50,979 bases of DNA from Thermoplasmata archaeon (GTDB lineage: Archaea; Thermoplasmatota; Thermoplasmata; Lutacidiplasmatales; UBA184), in the NCBI GenBank assembly GCA_022749895.1, contig JAKIWS010000009.1, positions 1-50,979 on the forward strand. Reading direction: 5' to 3'. The position numbers and the translations under genes were made by a program. Each line of letters starts with the position of its first letter. Within the stretch, counting starts at the first letter, position 1. Below, piece after piece: positions 24,443 to 32,373 of this stretch. The notes under the pieces are model-generated. The model ran no database searches and had not been told where the DNA came from. It saw nothing but the letters and a program-made list of their open reading frames with translations.

Positions 24443-25251
24443 TCGTGGACTGCCCCGCCTCCTGTCCGTTCGTCGGCGCCACCTCCGAATCGCTCCGCTT
24501 CCCGCCGGGCCAGCTCCACCATGTCGCCGCGCCGGGCCCGGGGGGCGGGACCGAGGTCGACGAAACGAAACGGAACGTGCTGAAGCTGCTCGCGGTCGCG
24601 GGCGTGGTCGCGGCCGGGGGAGGGGGTCTCGCCGGCGGTGCCCTCCAGTTCGCCCAACCGCCCGCCGTCGGACTCTCGAGCTACCCCAAGGTCCCGTTGG
24701 TCGACCTCGACGGGAGCCCGCTCACGATGGCCAAGGCGCTCGCCGAGTACAGCTACCTGACGCCCGACGTCATCACGTTCAACTATCCGCTCCGAAACGA
24801 GCCGAACTTCCTCCTGAACCTCGCCCCCCCGCCCGGCAAGTCCGGCGGACCGTCCTCGGTGAAGGGGGGCATCGGGCCGAAGAGCTCCGTGGTCGCGTTC
24901 TCCGCGATCTGCCAGCATCTGGGATGCCCCGCGCCGAACCTCGCGTACTACCCGCCCGGGACCTGCTCCGGAACTCCCGGGGGGAAGCAGCTGTACCTCC
25001 ATTGCGCCTGCCACGGATCGACGTACGACCCCGCCGACGGGGCCTCCAACCTCACGGGACCGGCGATTCTTCCCCTGCCCCAGGTGACGCTCGAATGGAA
25101 CCAGACGGACGATACGATCTCCGCCGTCGGGGTCGTCGGCCCGCCGGTGAACGGGCACCTGGACACGCTCCAGGGGGACTATCCGGTCGGCTCGACCAGC
25201 CAACTCTCGAAACAGTCGCCGATTATCCTCTGCCAGTTCCCGTCGGGGTGA
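24439..25251 (+). CDS. Rieske iron-sulfur protein
   Basis: This is the high-potential 2Fe-2S subunit of a bc-type quinol-oxidising complex. Cluster ligands are Cys158 and His160 in box I (CQHLGC) and Cys189 and His192 in box II (CACHGSTYD); Cys163 and Cys191 would form the usual disulfide. The membrane anchor follows TKRNVLKLLAVAGVVAAGGGGL near residues 43-64, a Tat-like signal with Lys-Arg in place of Arg-Arg. An additional 40-residue N-terminal piece with CPASC precedes it. The GTG start overlaps the upstream stop (GTGA). Cytochrome b starts seven bases after the stop, confirming complex membership. A soluble insertion of about 30 residues lies before box I. Confidence 0.95.
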   Translation: MIVDCPASCPFVGATSESLRFPPGQLHHVAAPGPGGGTEVDETKRNVLKLLAVAGVVAAGGGGLAGGALQFAQPPAVGLSSYPKVPLVDLDGSPLTMAKALAEYSYLTPDVITFNYPLRNEPNFLLNLAPPPGKSGGPSSVKGGIGPKSSVVAFSAICQHLGCPAPNLAYYPPGTCSGTPGGKQLYLHCACHGSTYDPADGASNLTGPAILPLPQVTLEWNQTDDTISAVGVVGPPVNGHLDTLQGDYPVGSTSQLSKQSPIILCQFPSG

Positions 25252-25257
25252 ACCTCG

Positions 25258-26625
25258 GTGGCGTTCGAGCGGTGGTTCAACCGGACCCTCAACCGAGTCT
25301 GGGGGCTCATCGAGGATCGGACCGGGATGCCGAAGTGGGCGCTGCGCCCGCAGCCGGCCTTCACGTTCAAGCCATCGTACTGGACCGGCGCGTTCGTCGC
25401 GAACTCGTTCATCTTCCAGATCCTGACCGGGATGCTGCTGCTCCTCTACTACCAACCGACCGTGAACCCGACGTTCACGTCGTGCGGTCAACCGCTCGGC
25501 TCGCTCTCGCCGTCGCCCGGCGCCTGGTGCAGCACGTTCTACCTGATCCACTCCGTCCCGATGGGCGCCCTGCTCCTGACGACGCATCTCTACGGCGCCT
25601 ACGCGATGATCTTCCTCGCGTTCGTTCACTTCTTCCGCGGCTACTATATGGGGGTCTACAAGCGCCCCCGCGAGCTCAGCTGGATCGTCGGATCGCTCCT
25701 GCTCCTGCTCACGCTCGGCATGGGGTTCACCGGCTACCTCCTCCCCTACACGCAGCTCTCGTTCAACGCGACGCAGGTCGGTCTCGTCCTCGCGCTCCGT
25801 CTACCGTACGCCGGTCCGTTGATCGGACCGCTCTTGCTCGGCGACGGCACCGCCCAGGGGCTCCTCTCCCGTATGTTCGCCGCCCACGTCGTGCTGATCC
25901 CGCTCGCACTCGGCGCCCTCCTCTACGCCCACATCGCGTTGTTCGAGTCGCACGGTATCGCCCCGCCGGCGAGCTCGGACCCGCTGCAGCGTCGGCGGTT
26001 CACCCACACCGAGGACCAGCAGCATGTCCCGTTCATGCCGCACATCCTGCTGTACATCACGAAATGGGCCTTGCTGTACGCGGGGATTCTCTTCGGCCTC
26101 GCGGCGCTCTGGCCGTGGGACCTCCCGACCTACGTCGGTAACCTCGCTGCCGCCGGCGTCGTTACCGAACCGGATTGGTACTTCCTCTGGCTGTTCAAGC
26201 TCGTCGACTTCTACGGCGTCACACCGATCATCGCCGTCGGGGCGTCGAACGTCGTGCTCGTCTATGTCCTCTTGCTGCCCCTCCTCGACCGCTCGAAAGC
26301 GACCCATCCGCGGGACCGACCGCTGTTCATCTACCTCGCGACGTGCCTCGTCGAATTCTTCATCCTGATGACGGTCTGGGGCGGCCTGACCCCCGGGGTC
26401 CAGATCCTTCCCCCAGCGATCGCGCAGCGCCTGGTCCCGCTGTTCGCCGTCAATGCCATCGTCGTCGCGCTGTTCCACTATCGGTACCGGATCTCCTATC
26501 GTCGGCGCCTGGCGGCCCGGGAGGCCGCCGGACGACTGGACGGGGCGTACGCCCCGGCGCCCGTCCCAGCGTCGCCCTCGGTCCCCGCCCCGTCCGCGAT
26601 GGAGGCGTCGCCGCTCCGTGACTGA
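25258..26625 (+). CDS. Cytochrome b of a Rieske/cytochrome b complex (full length, fused)
   Basis: The quinol-oxidising diheme membrane subunit is encoded as one 455-residue chain with eight or so helices. Heme ligands are the His pair in TTHLYGAYAMIFLAFVHFFRG (14 apart) and the pair in AAHVVLIPLALGALLYAH (15 apart); the longer second spacing is that of b6-type proteins. The quinol-site motif is PDWYF rather than the usual PEWY. An exterior loop after helix 1 has two cysteines (TSCGQPLG...AWCS) that could form a disulfide. The last 40 residues are a Pro/Ala/Ser tail. The start is GTG 25258. No cytochrome c1 or f gene is adjacent, so the electron acceptor may be a cupredoxin. Confidence 0.95.
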   Translation: MAFERWFNRTLNRVWGLIEDRTGMPKWALRPQPAFTFKPSYWTGAFVANSFIFQILTGMLLLLYYQPTVNPTFTSCGQPLGSLSPSPGAWCSTFYLIHSVPMGALLLTTHLYGAYAMIFLAFVHFFRGYYMGVYKRPRELSWIVGSLLLLLTLGMGFTGYLLPYTQLSFNATQVGLVLALRLPYAGPLIGPLLLGDGTAQGLLSRMFAAHVVLIPLALGALLYAHIALFESHGIAPPASSDPLQRRRFTHTEDQQHVPFMPHILLYITKWALLYAGILFGLAALWPWDLPTYVGNLAAAGVVTEPDWYFLWLFKLVDFYGVTPIIAVGASNVVLVYVLLLPLLDRSKATHPRDRPLFIYLATCLVEFFILMTVWGGLTPGVQILPPAIAQRLVPLFAVNAIVVALFHYRYRISYRRRLAAREAAGRLDGAYAPAPVPASPSVPAPSAMEASPLRD

Positions 26626-26890
26626 TGCTCCTCTTTCGCCGCCCGTGTATCGAACGGGGACGCTCTGGCTCGTCCTCGCGTTTTTCCTCTTTCTCGGGAC
26701 GCTCGCCGCCGCGTTCTTCGTCTGGGGGGTGACGACGCTCCTCGCGACGGGACGGTGGCTGCCCTACGCTCCCATCGCCGTGGTGGCGGCCGTGGCCGCC
26801 TGCATCGCGATGCTGCTGATCACCGGGATGCTCTACCGGGTCGACCGGATCCGAGGCACGGCCACGCGGAGGATCGAGCTCTTTGAGTGA
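26618..26890 (+). CDS. Small two-helix membrane protein in the respiratory operon
   Basis: The 90-residue product, from GTG 26618, has two hydrophobic helices (TLWLVLAFFLFLGTLAAAFFVWG and YAPIAVVAAVAACIAMLLITGML) joined by a short polar loop and a basic C-terminus ([17 protein letters not shown]). It overlaps the end of cytochrome b by eight bases and the next gene by eight bases, so it is translationally linked on both sides. No family is recognised. It probably is an accessory subunit of the bc-like complex or the oxidase. Confidence 0.75.
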   Translation: MTDAPLSPPVYRTGTLWLVLAFFLFLGTLAAAFFVWGVTTLLATGRWLPYAPIAVVAAVAACIAMLLITGMLYRVDRIRGTATRRIELFE

Positions 26891-27260
26891 GCCGTACCCC
26901 GACGAACGGGTCGCCGCGATCCAGCGGGCCCAGATGCGACTCTACACCTGGATCGCGGTGCTGATGCTCCTCGGCATCGGCGCGCTCACGCTCTACTCGA
27001 TCCAGCTCGGGCCGCTCGTCGGACCGGGCGTGGAGACGTCGTTCGGCTACGCGGTGGCCCTGATGTTCCTGATGGGCGCGACCCTCGCCCACTGCGCCGA
27101 CCGCATGTACCGGCTCTGGCCCCTCGGTCGAAAGACCCGGACGACGGCGCCGGGCCCGATCACCGACCTCGCGCTCGCGACGTTCGCGAAGGTCGTCGTC
27201 GTCCTCGGCGCCGGCGCCGCGCTCGCGTACGTACTAGGGGGGCTTATCGGAGCATGGTAG
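26883..27260 (+). CDS. Small three-helix membrane protein in the respiratory operon
   Basis: This 125-residue protein from TTG 26883 shows three membrane helices ([39 protein letters not shown] and [23 protein letters not shown]). The middle helix ends with His-Cys, which might be functional, but no known motif is visible. It sits between a two-helix protein and oxidase subunit I, which starts 13 bases later. Size and position suggest a subunit III- or IV-like accessory component of the oxidase, but sequence similarity to those is not evident. Confidence 0.72.
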   Translation: MSEPYPDERVAAIQRAQMRLYTWIAVLMLLGIGALTLYSIQLGPLVGPGVETSFGYAVALMFLMGATLAHCADRMYRLWPLGRKTRTTAPGPITDLALATFAKVVVVLGAGAALAYVLGGLIGAW

Positions 27261-27273
27261 CCGAGAGGTCACC

Positions 27274-28959
27274 GTGACCGACCTGACGGTCCCGATCGTC
27301 GAGATCGCTCTTGTCGTGGCGCTCGCGGCCTTCGGCCTGGGGATCCTCCAGTACCGCGGCGGGTGGTTCATCCGGGTCGCCCGCCGCTGGCTGTTCACGA
27401 CCGACCATCGGCTGATCGGCCTCATGTACATCACGACCGGCCTCGTGTTCTTCTTCATCGGCGGCATCTACGCGATGCTGATCCGTACCGACCTGGGGCT
27501 GGTCCAGGGTCTCGGGCTGGACCCGCAGACGACGCTCGGGATCACCCCGGACGTCTACTCGACGCTGTTCACGATGCACGGCGTTCTGATGATCTTCATG
27601 TTCATCATGCCGACCTTGGCCGGGTTCGGCAACTTCCTCGTCCCGTCGATGGTCGGCGCGAAGGAGATGGCGCTCCCCCGGATCAACGCCATCGCCTTCT
27701 GGATGCTCCCGCCGGCGGGCGTCATCCTCCTCTTTTCCAACGCCTACGCGGGGTGGACCGGGTACGTTCCGCTCTCGACGGAATCGTTCGCCCCGAACAG
27801 CCACGGCATCGACCTCTGGGTCCTGGGCCTCCACATCCTCTCGATCTCGTCGATGCTGGGCGCGCTCAACTTCCTCGTCACGATCATCAAGCACCGGGCG
27901 CCGGGCGTGGAATACTGGAACATGCCGCTCTTCGTCTGGGCGACGCTCATCAACAGCGTTCTGCTCCTTCTCGCGCTCCCGTCGCTCTCGGTCGCGCTCA
28001 CCATGGTGCTCGCCGACCGGAACCTGGGGACGCACATCCTCGCGGCCGCGAACGGGACCCCGCTCGGCGGGGCGCTCCTCTACCAGAACATGTTCTGGTT
28101 CTTCGCGCACCCCGAGGTCTACATCATGGTGCTACCCGCGTTCGGGATCGTCTCGACGGTCCTCCCGAAGCTCGCCCGGAAGGACATCTTCGGCTACGCG
28201 GCGATGGCGATCTCGCTCGGCGTCTTCGCGGTGCTCTCCTTCGCCGTCTGGGAGCACCACATGTTCGTGACCGGCATCTCGACGAACGTCCGGTTCGTCT
28301 TCATGCTCTCGACGATGGCGATCGCGGTCCCCTCCGCGATCAAGACGTTCAACTGGGTCGCGACGCTCTGGGGCGGCAAGATCTGGCTCGCCGTCCCGAT
28401 GTGGTTCTGCGTCGCGTTCATCACCGGCTTCGTCATCGGCGGGCTCTCGGGCCTCTTGCTCGCGTCGATCCCGATCGACTACCTGTACCACGCGACCTAC
28501 TTCGTGGTCGCCCACTTCCACTACATCCTGCTCGGCGGGACGCTGATGGCGATCTTCGCCGGGATCTACTTCTACTACCCGATCTGGACGAAACGTTGGT
28601 ACTCCCAGCGGCTCGGCCACGTCCACTTCCTGCTCACGTACGCGGGCGTGAACCTGCTCCTGTTCCCGATGTTCATCCTCGGCGCCGAGGGGATGCCGCG
28701 CCGGGTCTACACCTATCTCCCCACTGCGGATTTCCAGTTCTGGAACCTGATGTCGACGCTCGGGGCGATCATCCTCGGCATCGGGCAGCTCGTCTTCGCG
28801 TTCAACATGGTCTACAGCTACTTCGCCGGGGCGCGGGTCGTCGGCGACCCGTGGGGCGATCCCCTCCCGAGCACGATGCAGGGCCCCGCCCCGGCCGCGA
28901 CGCCCCGCCCGACCCCCGTCGTCCCGCCGATCGGGGCTACGCCGGAACGCAGCGGGTAG
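27274..28959 (+). CDS. coxA: Heme-copper oxidase subunit I (aa3-type)
   Basis: This is the catalytic subunit that reduces oxygen to water and pumps protons. About 12 helices are visible. Heme a ligands are the His in [12 protein letters not shown] and one in [11 protein letters not shown]; heme a3 uses the other His of VAHFHY. CuB ligands are the His in [15 protein letters not shown] and the pair in [10 protein letters not shown]. The Glu in HPEVY and the Lys in [15 protein letters not shown] mark an A-type enzyme with D and K channels. The usual GHPEV is AHPEV. The C-terminus has a Pro/Ala tail. GTG 27274 is the start. It is followed at once by ctaA and ctaB; its subunit II is the split gene on the other strand. 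Confidence 0.97.
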   Translation: MTDLTVPIVEIALVVALAAFGLGILQYRGGWFIRVARRWLFTTDHRLIGLMYITTGLVFFFIGGIYAMLIRTDLGLVQGLGLDPQTTLGITPDVYSTLFTMHGVLMIFMFIMPTLAGFGNFLVPSMVGAKEMALPRINAIAFWMLPPAGVILLFSNAYAGWTGYVPLSTESFAPNSHGIDLWVLGLHILSISSMLGALNFLVTIIKHRAPGVEYWNMPLFVWATLINSVLLLLALPSLSVALTMVLADRNLGTHILAAANGTPLGGALLYQNMFWFFAHPEVYIMVLPAFGIVSTVLPKLARKDIFGYAAMAISLGVFAVLSFAVWEHHMFVTGISTNVRFVFMLSTMAIAVPSAIKTFNWVATLWGGKIWLAVPMWFCVAFITGFVIGGLSGLLLASIPIDYLYHATYFVVAHFHYILLGGTLMAIFAGIYFYYPIWTKRWYSQRLGHVHFLLTYAGVNLLLFPMFILGAEGMPRRVYTYLPTADFQFWNLMSTLGAIILGIGQLVFAFNMVYSYFAGARVVGDPWGDPLPSTMQGPAPAATPRPTPVVPPIGATPERSG

Positions 28960-28972
28960 AGGAGGCGGAACG

Positions 28973-29527
28973 GTGCACGGTCACGATATCGTTCGGTACC
29001 TCGCCATCGGCGCGCTCCTGGCATCGTACGTGACGATCCTCCTTGGGGGCAACGTGATGGCGAGCGATTCCGGGCTCGCCTGCCCCGATTGGCCGACGTG
29101 CCACGGGTCGTACACGCCGCCGCTCGCGGGCGGGACGGGGATTGAATGGTCCCACCGGCTGAGCGCGCTTGTCCTCTCGCTCCTGATCGCGATGCTCACG
29201 GTCGCGGCGCTCCTTTACGAGCGGAGCCGGCGGGTCCTCCTGAATCTCACCTTCCTCTGCGCCGGCACGGTCGTCGTGCAGGCCGTCCTCGGCGCGGTCG
29301 TGGTCCGAAGCGACCTCAGCACGGCCGTGGTGTTGCTCCATCTCGGACTCGCGACGCTCCTATTCGCCGCCTTGCTCGTCCTCGCCTTCCTCGCCAACCT
29401 CCGGGAGGTCCCGCGGCGTTGGGTCGCGTGGGCGTGGAAGGCGACCGAGCTGGGTCCTACCGAATCGCTCCCCGGGTTCGAGGTCGACGCGCCGGTCGGG
29501 TCTCCCCACGTGCCGGTCCGCGGGTGA
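28973..29527 (+). CDS. ctaA: Heme A synthase (half-length CtaA/COX15)
   Basis: The enzyme oxidises heme O to heme A for the oxidase. The 184-residue protein has four membrane helices, about half the usual bacterial length, as in some archaeal forms that work as dimers. The loop GLACPDWPTCHG after helix 1 has the redox-active Cys pair typical of the family. Histidines in EWSHRLSALVLS and VLLHLGLATLLF are the probable heme ligands. The start is GTG, 14 bases after coxA, and ctaB follows five bases later, so all three are co-transcribed. The C-terminal 30 residues are a polar tail. Confidence 0.92.
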   Translation: MHGHDIVRYLAIGALLASYVTILLGGNVMASDSGLACPDWPTCHGSYTPPLAGGTGIEWSHRLSALVLSLLIAMLTVAALLYERSRRVLLNLTFLCAGTVVVQAVLGAVVVRSDLSTAVVLLHLGLATLLFAALLVLAFLANLREVPRRWVAWAWKATELGPTESLPGFEVDAPVGSPHVPVRG

Positions 29528-29531
29528 GGGC

Positions 29532-30494
29532 ATGACCGACGGGCCGACCGGGGCGCCCGCGCCCTCGGGCGAGGCGGGCCCGAAGGATTCAACTGGAGCT
29601 CCGGCGCATGCGCGGGTCGCCGACTATGTGACCCTGACCAAGCCGGGCATCACGGCCCTGATCGTCCTCGTCGCGGTGGGGGGGTTCGTCCTCGCCTCGC
29701 CCGGAGCGATCAACCTGGTCCGCTTGGGGCTCCTCGCCGCCTTTGGCTGGGCCGCGTCATCCGGCGCGGCGATGTTGAATCACTACCTCGACCGGGACCT
29801 CGATGCCCGGATGCGGCGGACCCGGCACCGACCACTCCCCGGGGCCCGGATCGTCCGGAGCGAACCGGTCGCGTGGGCGGGAACCGTGCTCGCCGCCGCC
29901 GGGATCGGTGGCGCGGTCGTCGTGCTCAACCCGCTCACGGGGCTCTCGATCGCCCTGGGCTTCCTCACCTACGTGGTCGTCTACACGGTCTGGCTCAAGC
30001 GCCGCTCGAGCTGGAACATCGTCATCGGCGGCTTTGCGGGGAGCGCGCCGGCGCTCGCTGGGAGCGCCGCCGCGATCGGGACGTGGACCCCCGGCGTCCT
30101 CGCCTTTGCCCTGCTGGTGTTCCTCTGGACCCCCCCCCACTTCTGGAGCCTCGCGATCGTGCTCAAGGACGACTACGCCGCGGTGGGGCTCCCGATGCTG
30201 CCCCGGATGAACGACCTGCACCGGTCGGGGCAGACGGTCGTGGTCGCGGCCGCGCTCCTGGTGCCCGCTTCGCTCTTGATGGGCTGGCTGGGACCGATCA
30301 GCTGGCCGGCGTTCGTCGCCCTGGTGATCCTCGGCGTCGTCTTCGTCGTCGTCGCCGCTCCGCTCTGGCGGGATACGGCGCGCCGCACCGCCCTTCGCGG
30401 GTTCATCTATTCGGGTCCGTACCTGCTGGGCGTCATCGTCGTGGTCTTCGCGAACTGGATGCTTCTGCACCCCGGCTTCCCGGCGACGATCTAG
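29532..30494 (+). CDS. ctaB: Protoheme IX farnesyltransferase (heme O synthase)
   Basis: This membrane UbiA-family prenyltransferase adds the farnesyl chain to heme B, supplying the substrate of CtaA. The first Asp-rich motif is intact (LNHYLDRDLDARMRRTRHRPLP), preceded by VTLTKPGITALIVLVAVGGF, and the second loop contains WTPPHFWSLAIVLKDDYAAVGLPMLP, characteristic of CtaB/COX10. About nine helices are predicted and the length (320) is normal. ATG 29532 is five bases past the ctaA stop. It is the last gene of the operon; the next gene has its own promoter. Confidence 0.96.
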   Translation: MTDGPTGAPAPSGEAGPKDSTGAPAHARVADYVTLTKPGITALIVLVAVGGFVLASPGAINLVRLGLLAAFGWAASSGAAMLNHYLDRDLDARMRRTRHRPLPGARIVRSEPVAWAGTVLAAAGIGGAVVVLNPLTGLSIALGFLTYVVVYTVWLKRRSSWNIVIGGFAGSAPALAGSAAAIGTWTPGVLAFALLVFLWTPPHFWSLAIVLKDDYAAVGLPMLPRMNDLHRSGQTVVVAAALLVPASLLMGWLGPISWPAFVALVILGVVFVVVAAPLWRDTARRTALRGFIYSGPYLLGVIVVVFANWMLLHPGFPATI

Positions 30495-30567
30495 TCCGCG
30501 CTGGGGCGGCCGTGCGGTCGCTCCCCTCCTCCCGAGCCGCCTCGGTGGAACGTGCGCCGGCGTCAAT

Positions 30568-30575
30568 CTTATCTC
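30568..30575 (+). promoter_or_regulatory. TATA box of the 30598 gene
   Basis: CTTATCTC is centred 26 bases before ATG 30598, predicting a leaderless message and fixing that ATG over the in-frame ATG at 30616. Confidence 0.55.
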
Positions 30576-30597
30576 GCGAGCTCGCCTCGAATCGCCG

Positions 30598-31317
30598 ATG
30601 CCAACCGGGGACGCGATGGAGCGTGCGGGCGCCGGAGCCGACGCCGTTCGTCGGGCCGAGAACGCGCTGAAGGCGATGGGGTACGCGCGGGTCTCCCCCG
30701 TTCCCCGGGCGACGGCCGCCAGGGCCCGCTTCTGGGTGCAGGAAGGAGGGGTGCCGCGACGGCGCCTCCCGGTGTACCTCCTCCCCGGCGGCTCCGCGGC
30801 TCCGGAAGAGGGCCTCCCCGCGTGGGTGCGCGCGAACCCGCCCGAAGGCACGAACCGCGCCGGCATCGTGGTGGTCCCGAGCCAGCACGACGCCGAGGCC
30901 GCCTGGAAATTGACCCGGGGGCCCCCGTCGGGTTCGTTCGACAATGAACTCTCCATCCTCGTGGTTCCCAGCGCCGCCGACGCGGGGATGCCGGCGCACT
31001 GGCACACGGGGATCGTCTCCCCGAACCAACTGCTCCGGCTCGCCACGGGTATCGTGGTCGGCCTCTTCCGTCGCGCTCAGAAGATGGAAGGTTCGACCCA
31101 GATCGATTTCGAGGAGTTGCTCGATCTTCTCCGATCCCGGTTCCGGGTCGACGTGAACGGCTCGCTCCGCGTCAGCAACGACGAAGAGGCGCTGTTCATC
31201 CTCTACCAGCTCGCTCTGAGGGATTCCTATGCGCCGGGCGATAGCTCGTCGAACCTGCACCTCATCACGCTGCGTCCGACCGGCCCGGCCGCGCGGCTTC
31301 CCTGGTTCGCCGCCTAG
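30598..31317 (+). CDS. Conserved protein of unknown function, 239 residues
   Basis: I do not recognise this family. The N-terminal part (to about residue 130) is mixed, with basic helices and the segment LPVYLLPGGSAAPEEGLPAW. The middle contains IVVVPSQHDAEAAWKL and ILVVPSAADAGMPAHWHTGIVS, suggesting alternating beta strands and loops. The C-terminal third is helical and acidic (STQIDFEELLDLLRSRF) and ends in a short hydrophobic piece. There is no signal peptide or membrane segment. It follows the heme A operon but has its own TATA box and 103 bases of spacing, so co-function with the oxidase is only a possibility. Confidence 0.78.
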   Translation: MPTGDAMERAGAGADAVRRAENALKAMGYARVSPVPRATAARARFWVQEGGVPRRRLPVYLLPGGSAAPEEGLPAWVRANPPEGTNRAGIVVVPSQHDAEAAWKLTRGPPSGSFDNELSILVVPSAADAGMPAHWHTGIVSPNQLLRLATGIVVGLFRRAQKMEGSTQIDFEELLDLLRSRFRVDVNGSLRVSNDEEALFILYQLALRDSYAPGDSSSNLHLITLRPTGPAARLPWFAA

Positions 31318-31337
31318 GGGCGCGCACCGACCAAGGC

Positions 31338-31345
31338 GATATGAA
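31338..31345 (+). promoter_or_regulatory. TATA box of the 31370 gene
   Basis: GATATGAA lies 26 to 28 bases before ATG 31370, again the geometry of a leaderless message. This is the main reason for accepting the small gene. Confidence 0.5.
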
Positions 31346-31369
31346 CCCCCACGAGAATTCGAGGGTGTC

Positions 31370-31555
31370 ATGACGGCGACCGCGTCGAGCGGCTTTCGCA
31401 CGCCCTACACACCGACCCCCGGGAGTTCGACCCCCGGGCCCGAAGTCGACCCGGCGACCGGTCGGAAGGAGCTCATCGAGTTCATGTGGCTCTCGCTCGC
31501 GAACTCCGCGATCATCGCCGTGGCGGGGCTCGCCACCTGGTGGCTCATCCGGTAG
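31370..31555 (+). CDS. Small tail-anchored membrane protein, 61 residues
   Basis: The product has a Pro/Ser/Thr-rich N-terminus (SSGFRTPYTPTPGSSTPGPE), an acidic link (GRKELIEFMW) and a C-terminal membrane helix (LSLANSAIIAVAGLATWWLIR). No family is recognised. Single-helix proteins of this size are often late-added subunits of respiratory complexes, and this one lies at the end of the oxidase region, but it has its own promoter. ATG 31370 fits the leaderless distance from the TATA box. Confidence 0.65.
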   Translation: MTATASSGFRTPYTPTPGSSTPGPEVDPATGRKELIEFMWLSLANSAIIAVAGLATWWLIR

Positions 31556-31573
31556 CGGATTCCGGGGAAACGG

Positions 31574-31579
31574 TTATCT
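31574..31579 (+). promoter_or_regulatory. Candidate TATA element of the tRNA-Pro gene
   Basis: TTATCT lies about 40 bases before the mature tRNA, predicting a 5' leader of roughly 15 bases. Confidence 0.4.
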
Positions 31580-31616
31580 CTCGAGCCTCGGTCCGCCGAC
31601 CCGAACTCCCCCCGGT

Positions 31617-31691
31617 GGGGCCGTGGGGTAGCTTGGTCCATCCTTCTTGCTTGGGGTGCAAGAGACTCCGATTCAAATTCGGACGGCCCCA
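31617..31691 (+). tRNA. tRNA-Pro (anticodon GGG)
   Basis: The 75-base sequence folds as a cloverleaf. The acceptor stem is GGGGCCG/CGGCCCC. The D arm is GGGT/ATCC around AGCTTGGTCC. The anticodon stem is CTTGC/GCAAG with loop TTGGGGT, giving anticodon GGG. The T arm is TCCGA/TCGGA with loop TTCAAAT. The discriminator is A at 31691, and the 3' CCA is not encoded. No intron is present. Confidence 0.93.
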
Positions 31692-31723
31692 TCTCCCCGT
31701 CCGGATCCCGCGCCGTCGGTCGG

Positions 31724-32281
31724 CTACCGCTCGGCCCTCCGGTAGTGTCGTTGCGCCTTGACGCGGTTGCCGCAGAGCGCCATCGCGCACCACTTCCGCC
31801 GACCGCTCCGCGACGTATCGAGGAAGTAGCAGCCGCACGCGGGATGCGCGCACCGACGCAGTCGACCCGGGTGGCTCGAGAGCATCGTAGCGACCCCCCA
31901 GGCGGCTACCCACGAAGGCGTACCCATCGGCTCGGCGATGATGCGGGATTGACGCCCCAGCCGAAGCCGCAGTCGACCCGACCGGAGGAGTCGCTCAAAA
32001 CCCCTCGCCGCCGGCGCGGCGCGCGGGGCGTCGAGGAAGCGACGCAGGAGTCCACGCGTGGTCGGCAGATCGCCCCCCGAGCGCTCCAGGAGGGCGGCCC
32101 AGGTCGGACCGAGCTCCCGGGCCCACGCGCGGCGATCTTGGTCCGCGACCAGCCGGTCCGACGGCTGGTGGGGGCCGGCGCAGACTCCGCACTCCGAGCT
32201 GAGAAGGGCGAGCGCAATTTTCGGGGCGTTCAACTCCCCCCGCTCGCGCGTGGCCTTCCCGCGCGGCGTAGGGGCCTCCAT
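31724..32281 (-). CDS. CGNR zinc-finger protein (ABATE-type), probable regulator
   Basis: The C-terminal half carries the CGNR zinc finger: RRCAHPACGCYFLDTSRSGRRKW followed by CAMALCGNRVKAQRHYRR, with four zinc-binding cysteines and the family CGNR signature. The N-terminal half is the helical ABATE-type stress-sensing region. Such proteins are usual in actinobacteria and other soil bacteria and are treated as regulators, so transfer into this archaeon is possible. ATG 32281 fits a TATA box 30 bases upstream; a TTG at 32293 is earlier than the predicted transcript start. It is divergent from the YHS/P-type ATPase genes and is likely their regulator, by position. Confidence 0.88.
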   Translation of the reverse strand: MEAPTPRGKATRERGELNAPKIALALLSSECGVCAGPHQPSDRLVADQDRRAWARELGPTWAALLERSGGDLPTTRGLLRRFLDAPRAAPAARGFERLLRSGRLRLRLGRQSRIIAEPMGTPSWVAAWGVATMLSSHPGRLRRCAHPACGCYFLDTSRSGRRKWCAMALCGNRVKAQRHYRRAER

Positions 32282-32294
32282 CGCGGGGGCCAAG

Positions 32295-32356
32295 CCTAAC
32301 TACCGTTTACGTTTTATGTGGTTAGGTCGTGCTGAGCGTCGAGAGGGTTAGCTCTC
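32295..32356. promoter_or_regulatory. Shared divergent promoter with GTTAG-type repeats
   Basis: CCTAAC (32295-32300) and GTTAGG (32321-32326) form a six-base inverted repeat spaced by 20 bases. They flank the only A/T-rich core, which holds a minus-strand box (ATAAAAC) for the CGNR gene and a plus-strand box (TTTTATG, 32312-32318) for the YHS gene. A third GGTTAG (32346-32351) forms the loop of a small hairpin (GAGAG/CTCTC) at the predicted 5' end of the YHS message. The layout looks like an operator controlling both directions. Confidence 0.5.
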
Positions 32357-32373
32357 TCCGTTCGGGTGAAAAC

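Noticed and set aside
27363-29033. A 556-residue plus-strand frame over oxidase subunit I
   Set aside because: It is a His/Arg/Pro-rich shadow of coxA, which has all heme and copper ligands in the other frame.
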